This document shows, one piece after another, positions 43,633 to 54,413 of a DNA stretch of 64,000 nt. The notes below the pieces were generated by a model that saw nothing but the letters and a program-made list of their open reading frames with translations, ran no database searches and was not told the origin of the DNA. The stretch's first letter is position 1. Every line of letters begins with the position of its first letter. Location of the stretch: positions 1 to 64,000 of the forward strand of contig JANOAR010000253.1 in assembly GCA_031411235.1 (NCBI GenBank), given 5' to 3'. Origin of the DNA: JANOAR01 sp031411235 (GTDB lineage: Bacteria; Verrucomicrobiota; Verrucomicrobiia; Verrucomicrobiales; Verrucomicrobiaceae). The position numbers and the translations under genes were made by a program.

Positions 43633-43800
43633 ATGCAAAACAGCATCGCTAAGTTCGCTCAAGCCTCCATCGCCAATCTTGACACCGTCATCGGTGGCGG
43701 CGGCAAGTGCAAAGCTAAGAGCGGCAAGAGCCACAAAAGCGGCAAGAGCCGCAAGAGCCGCAAGAGCCGCAAGAGCAACGGTAACTGCCGCCCTTGCTAG
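43633..43800 (+). CDS. Double-glycine-leader precursor of a Lys/Ser/Arg-repeat cationic peptide
   Basis: This 55-residue ORF lies directly before a C39-peptidase exporter locus. The leader ends in ANLDTVIGG; Leu16, Val19 and Gly21-Gly22 match the double-glycine pattern at -7, -4, -2 and -1. Cleavage after Gly22 would free a 33-residue core starting GGKCKAK. The core has nine Lys, four Arg, one His and no acidic residue, seven Ser in a repeated K-S-R/K-S-G pattern with three Ser-Arg pairs, and three Cys (positions 26, 52, 55, the last being the C-terminus). The repeats are encoded by a 9-bp unit AAGAGCCGC. No Shine-Dalgarno site is visible. It could be an antimicrobial peptide, a polyanion-binding matrix peptide or a signal; the function is unknown. 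I do not recognise the family. Confidence 0.8.
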   Translation: MQNSIAKFAQASIANLDTVIGGGGKCKAKSGKSHKSGKSRKSRKSRKSNGNCRPC

Positions 43801-43828
43801 AAAGCCTAGTCACTAGGTTCAAGCTCGG

Positions 43829-43858
43829 AAGGGCAGCCGCAGGGCTGCCCTTCTCTTT
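43829..43858 (+). terminator. Terminator or attenuator between the peptide gene and its exporter genes
   Basis: AAGGGCAGCC (43829-43838) pairs with GGCTGCCCTT (43843-43852) around GCAG, followed by CTC and a T run. A 13-base palindrome (CCTAGT-C-ACTAGG, 43805-43817) lies just after the peptide stop. Partial termination here would give much more peptide mRNA than exporter mRNA. Confidence 0.8.
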
Positions 43859-43883
43859 TTTCAAAACTGACAATCATCAAGCC

Positions 43884-45476
43884 ATGACCACCCTTCGCTG
43901 CCACACCACTCCTGACTTGCCCTCCACCAACGGGCTTCGCTGGCTGAGCGCTGGGGTGCTGATGGCTGGGATTTCTTCCTGCTCGCTGCCTTCCGAGGCG
44001 CAATGGAAGGCAACCGCTAGCAACGGGAAATCCCTTTCCACGTCAGCGGCACAAGGCACTGCCACATCCACAGCAGCGGCGACCAGCCTGGAGTCGCTGG
44101 CACCGCAGCACCACCTGGCCTTCCAACCCTGCCTTGAGCAGGCATTGCGGCACAACTTGAAGGCGCACATTGCGCGGCTCAACACCCAGGCCGCCGCCCA
44201 AAACGAATCCATCGCCCGTGCAGCATTTGATCCACTATTGAAGCTCAGCGGCATCACCTACCCCAGCGCAGATTCGGGTGCTGGTGCGGCTGGAGCAAAC
44301 GCGGGCAATGCGATGCTGAGCAAGAAATTCATCACTGGCACTGAGCTGCGGGTGGAGGCGGGCACCGCCTTTGCCAACAGCACCAATCGTGGCCTCGATT
44401 ACGTCCCGCAGGGCACCGAGCAGGTCATCCGCCTGACTCAGCCGTTGCTGCGTGGCATGGGCATGGCCGTCAATCGTGCGCCCATCGACCTGGCGAAAAT
44501 CACCACCGTCAGTGCCGATGCCCTGGCGCGCGCCGAGGTGATGGAAATGCTGCGCGCCACCGAGGCGGGATACTGGACGGTGGTGTGGGCCAAGCAATCG
44601 CTGCATGTGCAAACCGACAGCTTGGCGCGCAGCCGGCAAATTCTCAGCGATGTGGGCGTGAAGCATGGCCTCGGTGCTGCAACCAAGATTGACAAGCTCG
44701 AAGCGGAAGCCGCCGTGGCCGCCGCTACCGAGCAGATCGAGCGCGCCTCGCAGCGCTATAATGACGCTTTCTCCAACTTGGTTTATCTGCTCGGTCTGGT
44801 GCCGGGGCAGATGCCGGAAGGCATGACCTTCGAGAAACTCAACGCGCCCAAGGCCGCCGCGATGGCCGCCGAAAGCCACTACGAGCAGGCGCTGCGCCTC
44901 AATCCGCTAGAGGTGTTGCTGGCCAATGAAGTCGAGCGGCGCAGCATCGAATCGCGGGTGGCACGCAACGCGATGCTGCCCTCGGTGAACCTGGAAATCA
45001 GCCGGGGCAGCAGCGGCCTGATCGGTTCCAGCAGCAGCAGTGCCGCCTCCGGCAAAGGCAACGATAGCGCCAACTGGAGCGCCTTCCTGCAAGTCAGCAT
45101 CCCCTGGACTTCGCGGGGTGAGCGCGCCCAGGCCGAGCAGGCGAGGCTGCAACTCGAACGCAGCGAGGTAGCCCGCGAGGATGGTCGTCGCGAGCTGCGC
45201 CGCGAGATTTTTGAAACGGTGCGCGAGATCGACAGCGGGCATCGCCAGCTTGATGCGGCCAACGAGGGCGTGCGCGTCAACCAGGCCAAATGGGACGAGC
45301 AGATGCAGCGCCACAAGGAAGGCATCGTTAGCGTGCGCGACCTGCGCGAGGCCGAGGCAGAGCTGCAACAGGCCAGCCTGCGCGCGCTTACCGCCCAGCT
45401 CGGCGTGCTGGTGTCGGATACCCGCCTCGCCCGCCTGGATGGCTCGATCCTACAACGCCACGCACTGACCTTTTAA
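43884..45476 (+). CDS. TolC-family outer-membrane efflux lipoprotein
   Basis: This 530-residue protein is counted from the ATG at 43884 (MTTLRCHTTPD). Residues near 30 read GVLMAGISSCS, a plausible lipobox, so the protein may be lipid-anchored as many outer-membrane factors are. The long helical repeats of the TolC fold are visible (EQALRHNLKAHIARLNTQAA, the matching second half EQALRLNPLEVLLANEVERR, and REIFETVREIDSGHRQLDAA). It should form the outer-membrane channel of the type I system whose inner parts follow. The ABC transporter gene starts 12 bases after its stop. The upstream in-frame start at 43794 is rejected because it would overlap the peptide gene and the hairpin. Confidence 0.9.
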   Translation: MTTLRCHTTPDLPSTNGLRWLSAGVLMAGISSCSLPSEAQWKATASNGKSLSTSAAQGTATSTAAATSLESLAPQHHLAFQPCLEQALRHNLKAHIARLNTQAAAQNESIARAAFDPLLKLSGITYPSADSGAGAAGANAGNAMLSKKFITGTELRVEAGTAFANSTNRGLDYVPQGTEQVIRLTQPLLRGMGMAVNRAPIDLAKITTVSADALARAEVMEMLRATEAGYWTVVWAKQSLHVQTDSLARSRQILSDVGVKHGLGAATKIDKLEAEAAVAAATEQIERASQRYNDAFSNLVYLLGLVPGQMPEGMTFEKLNAPKAAAMAAESHYEQALRLNPLEVLLANEVERRSIESRVARNAMLPSVNLEISRGSSGLIGSSSSSAASGKGNDSANWSAFLQVSIPWTSRGERAQAEQARLQLERSEVAREDGRRELRREIFETVREIDSGHRQLDAANEGVRVNQAKWDEQMQRHKEGIVSVRDLREAEAELQQASLRALTAQLGVLVSDTRLARLDGSILQRHALTF

Positions 45477-45488
45477 CTGCCGCCAAGC

Positions 45489-47727
<2,239 letters not shown>

Positions 47728-47738
<11 letters not shown>

Positions 47739-49077
47739 TTACGCCATCACAGCACAGGCTCCGATGGGGCTTGGCGCACCGCTGCGCACCTCGCATGAAG
47801 ACCTCAGCGCCTCGGTGCAGGAGATCATGGGGCGCACGCCCAGCTGGCTGCTACGCAGCGGCATGAGCATCGTCGCGGGCGTTACTTTACTGCTGCTGGT
47901 GTTGGCGACCATCGTGCGCTACCCCGACGTTATCGAGGGGCGCATCATCGTCACCGGCACCCATCCACCAGTGGCCGTGGTGGCGCGGCAGAGCGGCAGT
48001 CTTGACCAGTTGCTGGTGCATGAGCGCGACGCCGTGAGCAAGGGCGCGCTGCTGGCCGTCATCCGCAGCGCGGTGGACAGCACGCAAGCCCTGAAGGTGC
48101 AGGAAATATTGCGCAACATGCAGCCCATGCTCCTGGATCCGCAGGCGAGGCTGGAGATCAGCCTGCCGCATAATCCCGCGCTAGGCACCATGCAGGCACC
48201 GTACACCGAGTTCGCCGCCGCGTGGTCATCGCACGCGCAACTGCTCGCCGATACCTACGCGGAAAAAACCGCCGCCGTGCTGCGCAGCCAGATGGAGCGC
48301 AAGCGCGCGCAGATCGAGCAGATGCAGGGCCAGGTGCAAAACATCGAGCGCGAGTTTGTGATCGCCCGCACCCGCTACGAACGCTTGCAGCAACTGCAAA
48401 AGCGCGACTCCATCTCGCTCGCCGAGCTGCAAGAAGCCGAGCGTGTCCTGCTCGAACAAAACCGCCAGCAGAGCACGGTGCGCGGTGCCCACATGGAAGC
48501 GGAAATCGCCGCCGGCGACTATGAAAAACAGATCGCGACCCTGCTGCACGCCCGCCTGGAGGAGCTGCGCAAATCGCACCAGACGCTCGCCGATTGCGCG
48601 CAAAAACTGCTCGCTGCGATTGATGTGTGGGAAGCCGATTTTGTGCTGCGCGCGCCGGTGGATGGCTCAGTCGGGTTCTATGACTTCTGGAGCGGCGAAC
48701 AGTTCGTCACCGCTGGCAAAGACGTTTTCATCATCGCCCCCAAGGTCAGCCCGCTGCTCGGTCGCGTGCCAGTGCAAGCCCTCGGTGCAGGCAAGATGCG
48801 TCCCGGCCAGACCGTGCGCATCCGCTTTGACGACTACCCGTACAAGGAGTTCGGCATCGCCACGGGCGAGGTCGATAGCGTCTCGCTGGTGGCGCAAAAA
48901 GGTGCGCATCTCGTCTCCGTGCGCCTCGCCTCGCCGCTCACCACCAACTATGGCCGACCGCTGCCTTTCAAGCAGGAGATGATGGGCAACGCCAGCATCA
49001 TCATCGAGGATCGTAGCCTGCTGGGCCGCATCTTCAGCCAGGTCCGCGATGCCTTTGTCAACCGCAGCGCCCATTGA
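47728..49077 (+). CDS. HlyD-family periplasmic adaptor
   Basis: This 449-residue protein starts at the ATG at 47728 (MPHNYAITAQAPMG); a TTG at 47716 is the alternative. It has a cytoplasmic N-terminus, one transmembrane helix at about 52-72 (MSIVAGVTLLLLVLATIV), a lipoyl-like half near 80-115, a coiled coil at about 170-300 (QMERKRAQIEQMQGQVQNIE, then REFVIARTRYERLQQL), the second lipoyl half (DFVLRAPVDGSVGFYDFWSG) and a C-terminal beta domain. It should link the ABC exporter to the TolC-like lipoprotein. The C-terminus (IIEDRSLLGRIFSQVRDAF) resembles adaptors of C39-type systems. Confidence 0.92.
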
Positions 49078-49084
49078 TCCCATC

Positions 49085-50290
49085 ATGAAAATCCTTGCCC
49101 AGACTTCCCCGAAATCGTCGTCACCAAAAGCCGCTGCAAAGAGCGTCGCGCTGAAGATCACGCGCCGTCGTTTCGCCTCTGCCGCCTTCCACGAGATGCG
49201 CATGCATCAGCAACTGGAAAAGGCGGGCCGCGCGGCACCGCAGCACGTCACGCGGCTGGTCGATAGCTTTGTGCATGAAGGACATGTCTGCCTCGGCTTC
49301 GAGCTGCACGGGCGCGATCTCCGCCACGCAATGCGGCGCGGCAAGCTGCCTTTGGAAAAGGTCAAACACATCACCCGGCAAGTGCTCAGCGGGCTCGCCG
49401 ACATGCACCGCGCCGGTGTCATCCACACCGATGTGAAGCCCGACAACATCCTTTACGACAGCCGACGCGGCACCGCCCGGCTGGGTGATCTCGGTCTTTC
49501 CGAGCCCTCGCTGCAGGTGGGCGAGCCCATCGCCACGCAGGACTATGCGCCGCCCGAAGCGCTGGTCGGCTCGCCGATGGCCTCGCCCGTGGATCTATGG
49601 GCGCTGGGTTGCACCGTCTTCGAAATGCTCACCGGCGAACTGCTGTTTGATCCGTGGAAGGCCTGCCGCGCGAAGTATCGCGAGTTCCAGGATGAAGAAG
49701 ACGAGGGCGATGGCCAGCATGAATCCGAGGCCAGTGAAGCAGCGGAACAAGGCGACGCCAAGCCCACTCGCGAAGAACTGGATGAAGCGGAAGAGACGCA
49801 GGAACAACTCGCCGCAAGCGCCGTCGTCGGCGGCAAGTATCGCTTGGTGCGGCGTCTGGGGCAGGGCAAATTTGCCACGGTGTGGAAGGCGGTGCCGCTG
49901 CATCAGGAACCCCTCGCCATGCCACCCGCCGACCAAGTATTGGATGAAGCCCGCGCCCTGCGCGCCGCCCTTCCGCCCCTGCCCCCGCGAGCGCGCTGGA
50001 ACCTCTACGACGTCGCCCTCGCCTACGAGCACCTGCTGCAAATGCACGAGTTGCTTGGCCCCGCGCCGGAGGCCTTGATGCAAGGCTGCTGGCACAAGCT
50101 CTTTTGCGAGACTGGCAACACTCTCCGCTTCGCCCCCGAGATCGCTCCACGCCCGCTGCTAGCACGCCTGTCCTCGAGCCTTCCCACGCAGGACGCAGCA
50201 CCAGCAGCAGCCTTTATCGAGGCGATGCTGCACTATGAACCGAGCCAGCGCGTCACCGCCGATGAAGCCCTGCGCATGGCGTGGCTGTGA
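49085..50290 (+). CDS. SRPK/CLK-like protein kinase with displaced glycine-rich loop
   Basis: This 401-residue protein is counted from the ATG at 49085, 8 bases after the adaptor stop. Kinase motifs are the ATP-binding Lys24 (VALKI), Glu37 of helix C, HVCLGFELHG near 67-76, the catalytic loop HTDVKPDNIL (114-123), DLG (135-137), an APE-like APPE (155-158), and SPVDLWALGCTVFEMLTGE. The HTD and DLG variants, with HVC.FEL.G before them, are those of SRPK and CLK kinases of eukaryotes. The usual N-terminal glycine loop is missing before Lys24. A sequence resembling it (KYRLVRRLGQGKFATVWKA, 251-269) follows an acidic linker at about 202-246. The C-terminal helices resume after it (HYEPSQRVTADEALRMAWL). 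It may be permuted or internally rearranged. Its position at the end of the export operon suggests it acts on the peptide or its exporter (inference). Confidence 0.85.
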   Translation: MKILAQTSPKSSSPKAAAKSVALKITRRRFASAAFHEMRMHQQLEKAGRAAPQHVTRLVDSFVHEGHVCLGFELHGRDLRHAMRRGKLPLEKVKHITRQVLSGLADMHRAGVIHTDVKPDNILYDSRRGTARLGDLGLSEPSLQVGEPIATQDYAPPEALVGSPMASPVDLWALGCTVFEMLTGELLFDPWKACRAKYREFQDEEDEGDGQHESEASEAAEQGDAKPTREELDEAEETQEQLAASAVVGGKYRLVRRLGQGKFATVWKAVPLHQEPLAMPPADQVLDEARALRAALPPLPPRARWNLYDVALAYEHLLQMHELLGPAPEALMQGCWHKLFCETGNTLRFAPEIAPRPLLARLSSSLPTQDAAPAAAFIEAMLHYEPSQRVTADEALRMAWL

Positions 50291-50339
50291 TCGCCCTCGG
50301 CTTCCCGTTTGCACGAAGATTTTTTGCGATGGCGTATCA

Positions 50340-52364
50340 TCACACCCCAGGAATGGAATCCGACGTCTCGACATTATTCGCCGCGTTGTAAGTGGTGCCC
50401 GATTTGACGACATTGGTGACGGTGAAGACAAAGTTGCCCGGCCCCAGCTTCAGCGCGGAGGTGAAGGTGGCCAGCCCGGTGCTGGTGGTTGTCACGCTGG
50501 CGGTGCCGGTGGTGAGCCCGCTCCACGAACCGGTGACGACGGCTCCTGAGACGACCACCCCCGAGTTGTTTTTAATCGTGACTACAGCCTTGGCTGTGGT
50601 GCCCTTGGTGGTGGTAGTCTTGCTCATGGCGATATTGTTGACCGACATGGTTACGGCGGCAGCGGGATTGACCACGATGGTCACTTTGGCCGAGTTTGAG
50701 AAGCCGCCGTTATCTGTCGCCAGCAGCGTCGCCACGAAGGTGCCCGCCGTGGTATAGACATGCGAGGGCGATGCTACCGTGGACTGGGCGGTGCCATCGC
50801 CGAAGTCCCACTTGTAGCTGGCGATGCTGCCACCGGCATCCAGGGTGCCATTGCTGGAAAAGACCACGGTGAGCGATGCTGTGCCCGTGGTGGGTGTTGC
50901 CCCAGCGACAACCGTGGGCGGCTGGTTGGTCGAGGCAACTAGGGTGCCGGTCATGTAATACTGCCCCTGGCTGGCGTAGTCGGTGTAGCCCGTGGTGCCC
51001 GTGCCCAATCCTGCGCCATCAACGGCGAGGTAGTAGGTGCCAGCGGTGGCAACCGTAGTGGTCAGGGCACCCGCGAGGCCAGTCGGATTTGCCGTGGTCA
51101 CCAGCGTGCCAGCGCCATTGTAGAGGGAAAGCGCGACGTCCACGTCGGCATCGGGAGCACCCGTGGTGAGGTTGAATCCCACCGTGCCGGCGCCGGTGTT
51201 GAAGCGGAAGTAATCGAGGTCTGTGCGCGAACTGATCACGCCATTGTCGGCGACCGCAGTGCCAGCGGCCAGGGGGCTGGCGGTCATGGTGGTGCCGCCA
51301 AAATCATCGACACGCAGAGAAGCACCGTAGGTCTGCATCACCGCGAGATCGTCCTGGGTGTTGTTGGCCAGCGTGTATTCGCCTTTGCTCCACTGGGTGG
51401 TGCCCATGTAGTAGCCCGTGCCCATGATCGGCGCCCAGTCAGCATGGCCACCGTAATACTCGACGGCGGGAGTGCTGCCATTGGCGAGCTGGCCGTCGTG
51501 GTTAAGGCCAAGCGTATGGCCGATTTCATGGCTGGTGGCCTCGGCGACGTATTTCTCGGCACCATTGCCAAGCTGCGCGGGGAAGATGTAGCAGGGCGTG
51601 TCGGTGTTCCAGTTGAACGCGCCAATGTAGGCCACGCCGCCCGCACTGGACTTAAACCAATCCATGCTGCTGCCGCCAATGCAGACGCGAGTGCCGTAGG
51701 CGGCGTCTGCGGCGTCAGTCTTGATCAGGCCAGCGGCACCTGGATCCTCGGTGGTCACATCCACGTCAAATGGCGCAAAGTCCTCGACCACCCGTTTCCA
51801 TATGAACTGAATGCGGTCTAGCTCGGCGGTGCTGAAGCTGGTGCTGACTACGCCGTCGGTGTCGAAAGGCGGAGTGATGAAGTCGGCCCCGGCGTTGAAG
51901 CTGGTGTTCCATGGCGTGCCGCTCGTCGTGTGGCCGTCGAAGTCGAGGTAGATTTTCTTGGTCGAAGCCGCGCGGCTGTGCAGGAGGAAGGTCTGCGAGG
52001 AGGGATAAGGCCCAGGGCTGATGGTTTCCGAAGTATTGCCCGAGGTACCAGCTGCGACTACCTGCGTGGTGCTAGGTGGCGGTGCCGGCCAAGTGGAGGG
52101 GGGGCAGGCATAAAATAGATTGGTCTCGGCATCCGTGCTGAGGCTTTTGTCACGCTGCACCAGATCGTGGAACTCTTCGTCGCTGAGGCCATATCGAGCG
52201 GCCACCTCGGGCAGACGGTCGCCGAGAATAGTTTCGACCTGCTGACCCCGTGCCTGCCGCCAGCCTGGGTTTAGAGGGGCTTGAGCATAGGTGTGCTCCG
52301 CAAATGAGAGCCCGGCAATTGTCAACGCGAGGCTGACCCAGAGGGAGGATAAGTTTGGTTTCAT
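50340..52364 (-). CDS. Secreted zinc metallopeptidase with PPC and PKD domains
   Basis: This 674-residue protein is counted from the ATG at 52364 (MKPNLSSLWVSLALTIAGLS), a signal peptide start. The zinc site is HEIGHTLGLNHD with His279, Glu280, His283 and His289, followed by a probable Met-turn region (PIMGTGYYMG). An FDVDVTTEDPG segment before it is typical of these reprolysin-like Planctomycete/Verrucomicrobia peptidases. A pre-peptidase C-terminal (PPC) domain spans about 355-470, a PKD domain about 488-568 (YKWDFGDGTAQS), and an Ig-like domain ends the protein. It should be exported and degrade extracellular protein. It converges on the kinase gene with 49 bases between the stops. Confidence 0.9.
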   Translation of the reverse strand: MKPNLSSLWVSLALTIAGLSFAEHTYAQAPLNPGWRQARGQQVETILGDRLPEVAARYGLSDEEFHDLVQRDKSLSTDAETNLFYACPPSTWPAPPPSTTQVVAAGTSGNTSETISPGPYPSSQTFLLHSRAASTKKIYLDFDGHTTSGTPWNTSFNAGADFITPPFDTDGVVSTSFSTAELDRIQFIWKRVVEDFAPFDVDVTTEDPGAAGLIKTDAADAAYGTRVCIGGSSMDWFKSSAGGVAYIGAFNWNTDTPCYIFPAQLGNGAEKYVAEATSHEIGHTLGLNHDGQLANGSTPAVEYYGGHADWAPIMGTGYYMGTTQWSKGEYTLANNTQDDLAVMQTYGASLRVDDFGGTTMTASPLAAGTAVADNGVISSRTDLDYFRFNTGAGTVGFNLTTGAPDADVDVALSLYNGAGTLVTTANPTGLAGALTTTVATAGTYYLAVDGAGLGTGTTGYTDYASQGQYYMTGTLVASTNQPPTVVAGATPTTGTASLTVVFSSNGTLDAGGSIASYKWDFGDGTAQSTVASPSHVYTTAGTFVATLLATDNGGFSNSAKVTIVVNPAAAVTMSVNNIAMSKTTTTKGTTAKAVVTIKNNSGVVVSGAVVTGSWSGLTTGTASVTTTSTGLATFTSALKLGPGNFVFTVTNVVKSGTTYNAANNVETSDSIPGV

Positions 52365-52386
52365 AGATTGGAAATCGAACAACAAC

Positions 52387-52416
52387 AATATATGAAAATT
52401 ATAATTGATATGGCAA
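52387..52416 (-). promoter_or_regulatory. Possible promoter of the metallopeptidase gene
   Basis: On the minus strand TTGCCA (52416-52411) and TATATT (52392-52387) lie 18 bases apart in an AT-rich tract. The -10 ends 22 bases before the ATG at 52364, leaving a very short leader. Confidence 0.3.
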
Positions 52417-52482
52417 TTCTTTTTTTGTTTGACGTTTGAAAATCTTAGTCAATGTGAGGTGATAACTCTGGATTTTAAATGG

Positions 52483-52905
52483 TCAGGAATTCGTGAATGT
52501 GTGTGGCTTTTGGATTATCCGTAGCTCGCAGAGCTGCTTCACCATGCGGATGCCGTCCGCCCCATCATCGTAATATCCAGGCAGCGGTTCCGCCTCGGAG
52601 TAGCCATTGCGAGCCAGCAGCGCCCGCGAGGGTTGGTTGTCGGCGCGCACTTCGCAGCAGACAATGCGGCAGTCCTTGGCCAGCACCGACGCCTACGCAG
52701 GCGCGAACAACGTCTGCCCCACGCCTTGACGGCACGCCCCTGGAGCGACCATGAGCGAATAAAACCGCGCGACCGCAGATCCATTGCGGGTGGCGACTAG
52801 GCTGTCGAGATCGTCCCTCTCGGCGAGACGAATGTGAAACTCAGGTGGGGTCTCTATGCAGAGATTTGATGGTGTCGAGGCGTTGAAGGCATTATGAGCG
52901 TTCAT
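52483..52905 (-). pseudogene. GNAT acetyltransferase gene broken by an in-frame stop
   Basis: Read from an ATG at 52905, the frame gives FHIRLAERDDLDSLVATRNG, then VARFYSLMVAPGACRQGVGQ (the acetyl-CoA-binding part), then a TAG at 52695-52693. The same frame continues after the TAG with CEVRADNQPSRALLARNGYS and GIRMVK to 52483. The product would be a RimI-like acetyltransferase. About 50 residues that normally lie between RNG and VARFYSL are also missing, so the gene carries both a deletion and a nonsense codon. The protein pieces are unlikely to work. Confidence 0.75.
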
Positions 52906-53271
52906 TGCCGAGGGTTCAACGCAGCGACTCCTGGGCATCAGCGCTGCGCAGATGGATCGTCTGCTCGAACCGTATAGCAGCGATGGAAATTGATATCGTC
53001 GCGCTGTGCAGCGGCATCCTGTGTGGAGCAATCATTTGGGTGCTCGATACGACCGACATTCACAGCGGCTGGCGGAGGTAAAGCTAGGGTAGTCGCCGAA
53101 ATCGGCACGTCTGTGCCCCAGCCATATCCGCGAACAAGGCAAGCGTGAGCCATGCCCCGATAGACATCATCAACCGGGACACACCGAACCGTGCTTCAGT
53201 CGTCAGATAGGATTGGGGCAAGGGCATAACGCGAGCAGGCAATGAAGGTGAAATCTTCGGGCGCAGTGCCT

Positions 53272-53361
53272 CTTAAACCCGAACGCCGCGATTCAGCGGT
53301 GGCTAGCTTTGCCAAGGATGGGTGATGATAGTCGCCGATCAATCGCGGTGTTCGGGTTAAA
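53272..53361. repeat. Inverted repeat at the 3' end of the second PEP-CTERM gene
   Basis: ACCCGAACGCCGCGATT on the left (about 53277-53293) is the reverse complement, with one mismatch, of AATCGCGGTGTTCGGGT on the right (53341-53357). The right arm covers the stop codon of the PEP-CTERM gene. The loop is about 47 bases and contains GATAGTCGCC, a word seen again as GGTAGTCGCC near 53088. The rest of the gap 52906-53271 shows no gene. Confidence 0.55.
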
Positions 53362-54061
53362 AGGCAGCCAATCTTTTGGAGCGCCGCAAGCGCCACAGGC
53401 CACCTGCCACCAGCAACATGAAGGCCCCGCCCGGCTCGGGAACGACATGGGTCTGAAACGTGTAGGTGCTCGGATCGACCGTGTAATTTCCCGCCCCCTG
53501 CACCCCATTCACCCCGCCAAAAACAGCCGTGTCCAAGTCGCGCGTTTGCAAGTCAAACGACTCCCCACTTTGCAGCGCAGGATCGGGGAACTCCCAAGTA
53601 TTCAGCACATTGGTCGCAGTATTGCCGTCCATTAGCAGCGCCCACTCGGGCTGCAAGGCAACGTCCTTGTTATTAAAAACCCAGAGGTAGGCCACAGTGC
53701 TCTGGGGGAAGATGTCCAGCGGATTGGCATCCAATGAATCTGAGCCTCCCAACGCGTTGTGATCGGCTGAGCTATTGATGAATTGATCGTCTGGTGCCCA
53801 GCCATCGCCGACCAAGGCCGCATCGAAGACATTCCAGTTCGCCGCCCATTGCTCTAGATTGAAGGCCGTGGGAGTGAAGGAGGAATCAAAAGCCCCCAGC
53901 TCAAAGGTGTAACTTGCGTCCAGGGCGTTGCCAGCACTGTCCAGCAGCACATCGTTGAAGCGCGATCCCCAGAAAAGCGTGCTCGCCTTTGCAGGAGTCG
54001 TCGCGACGAAGAGCAGAAGCAACGCCACGCCCAAGCCATAGAAGTCTTTGATTTGTTTCAT
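53357..54061 (-). CDS. PEP-CTERM sorting-signal protein, copy 2
   Basis: This 234-residue protein is counted from the ATG at 54061 (MKQIKDFYGLGVALLLL), with a signal peptide cleaved near AKAS and a PEP-CTERM end (VPEPGG, hydrophobic stretch, RRSKR). It matches copy 1 at 42290-42994 through most of its length (FNDVLLDS.GN.LDASYTFE, SADH, GSDSLDANPLD, WEFPDPALQSGESFD), and the DNA is also clearly similar. It is probably an exosortase substrate anchored at the surface. The AT-rich upstream region (54062-54140) probably holds its promoter, but no box pair at good spacing could be fixed. Confidence 0.9.
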   Translation of the reverse strand: MKQIKDFYGLGVALLLLFVATTPAKASTLFWGSRFNDVLLDSAGNALDASYTFELGAFDSSFTPTAFNLEQWAANWNVFDAALVGDGWAPDDQFINSSADHNALGGSDSLDANPLDIFPQSTVAYLWVFNNKDVALQPEWALLMDGNTATNVLNTWEFPDPALQSGESFDLQTRDLDTAVFGGVNGVQGAGNYTVDPSTYTFQTHVVPEPGGAFMLLVAGGLWRLRRSKRLAAF

Positions 54062-54268
54062 GTGATGAAGAGGGGGGATATTGTCAATACTATTGAATTT
54101 ATAATAAATACTAAAAATATCAAAGGGAGATTTATAAAATCCCATAAAGCGTCAGCCGCGATAGCGGAGGGAGTGCGAAGCAGGGTGGGGGAAGCCAGTC
54201 GCCCCCCAAAGCCCCCTGTGCCCATGCGGTGAAGCTATACTGCCGCACTCTGGCTGGGGGCGCTGGCC

Positions 54269-54391
54269 ATGTTTGTCGCCCTACCCATGGTGCTATGTGA
54301 ACAGTATCGCGTTCGCCAGAACGCGGTGCTGCTGGCTGCGAAACGGGCGCTACTTGACGCAGCCTTGGTAGGTCGTAGCCAGCCGCAATAG
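54269..54391 (+). CDS. Possible 40-residue membrane microprotein
   Basis: The frame reads MFVALPMVLCEQYRVRQNAV and then AKRALLDAALVGR to a TAG. An open stretch continues upstream to a TGA with an LWLGALAMF hydrophobic lead. GGGGG lies 11-15 bases before the ATG and could act as ribosome binding site. It may be a real small protein with one short hydrophobic segment or a remnant of a larger gene. The remainder of the gap 54062-54413 shows nothing else. Confidence 0.3.
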   Translation: MFVALPMVLCEQYRVRQNAVLLAAKRALLDAALVGRSQPQ

Positions 54392-54413
54392 CTTTTTGAC
54401 TGCATCGTTACGG

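Noticed and set aside
43681..43776. Non-coding minisatellite of AAGAGCCGC units
   Set aside because: The units keep the frame of an ORF with a start, a double-glycine leader and a stop, directly before a matching exporter, so coding is more likely.
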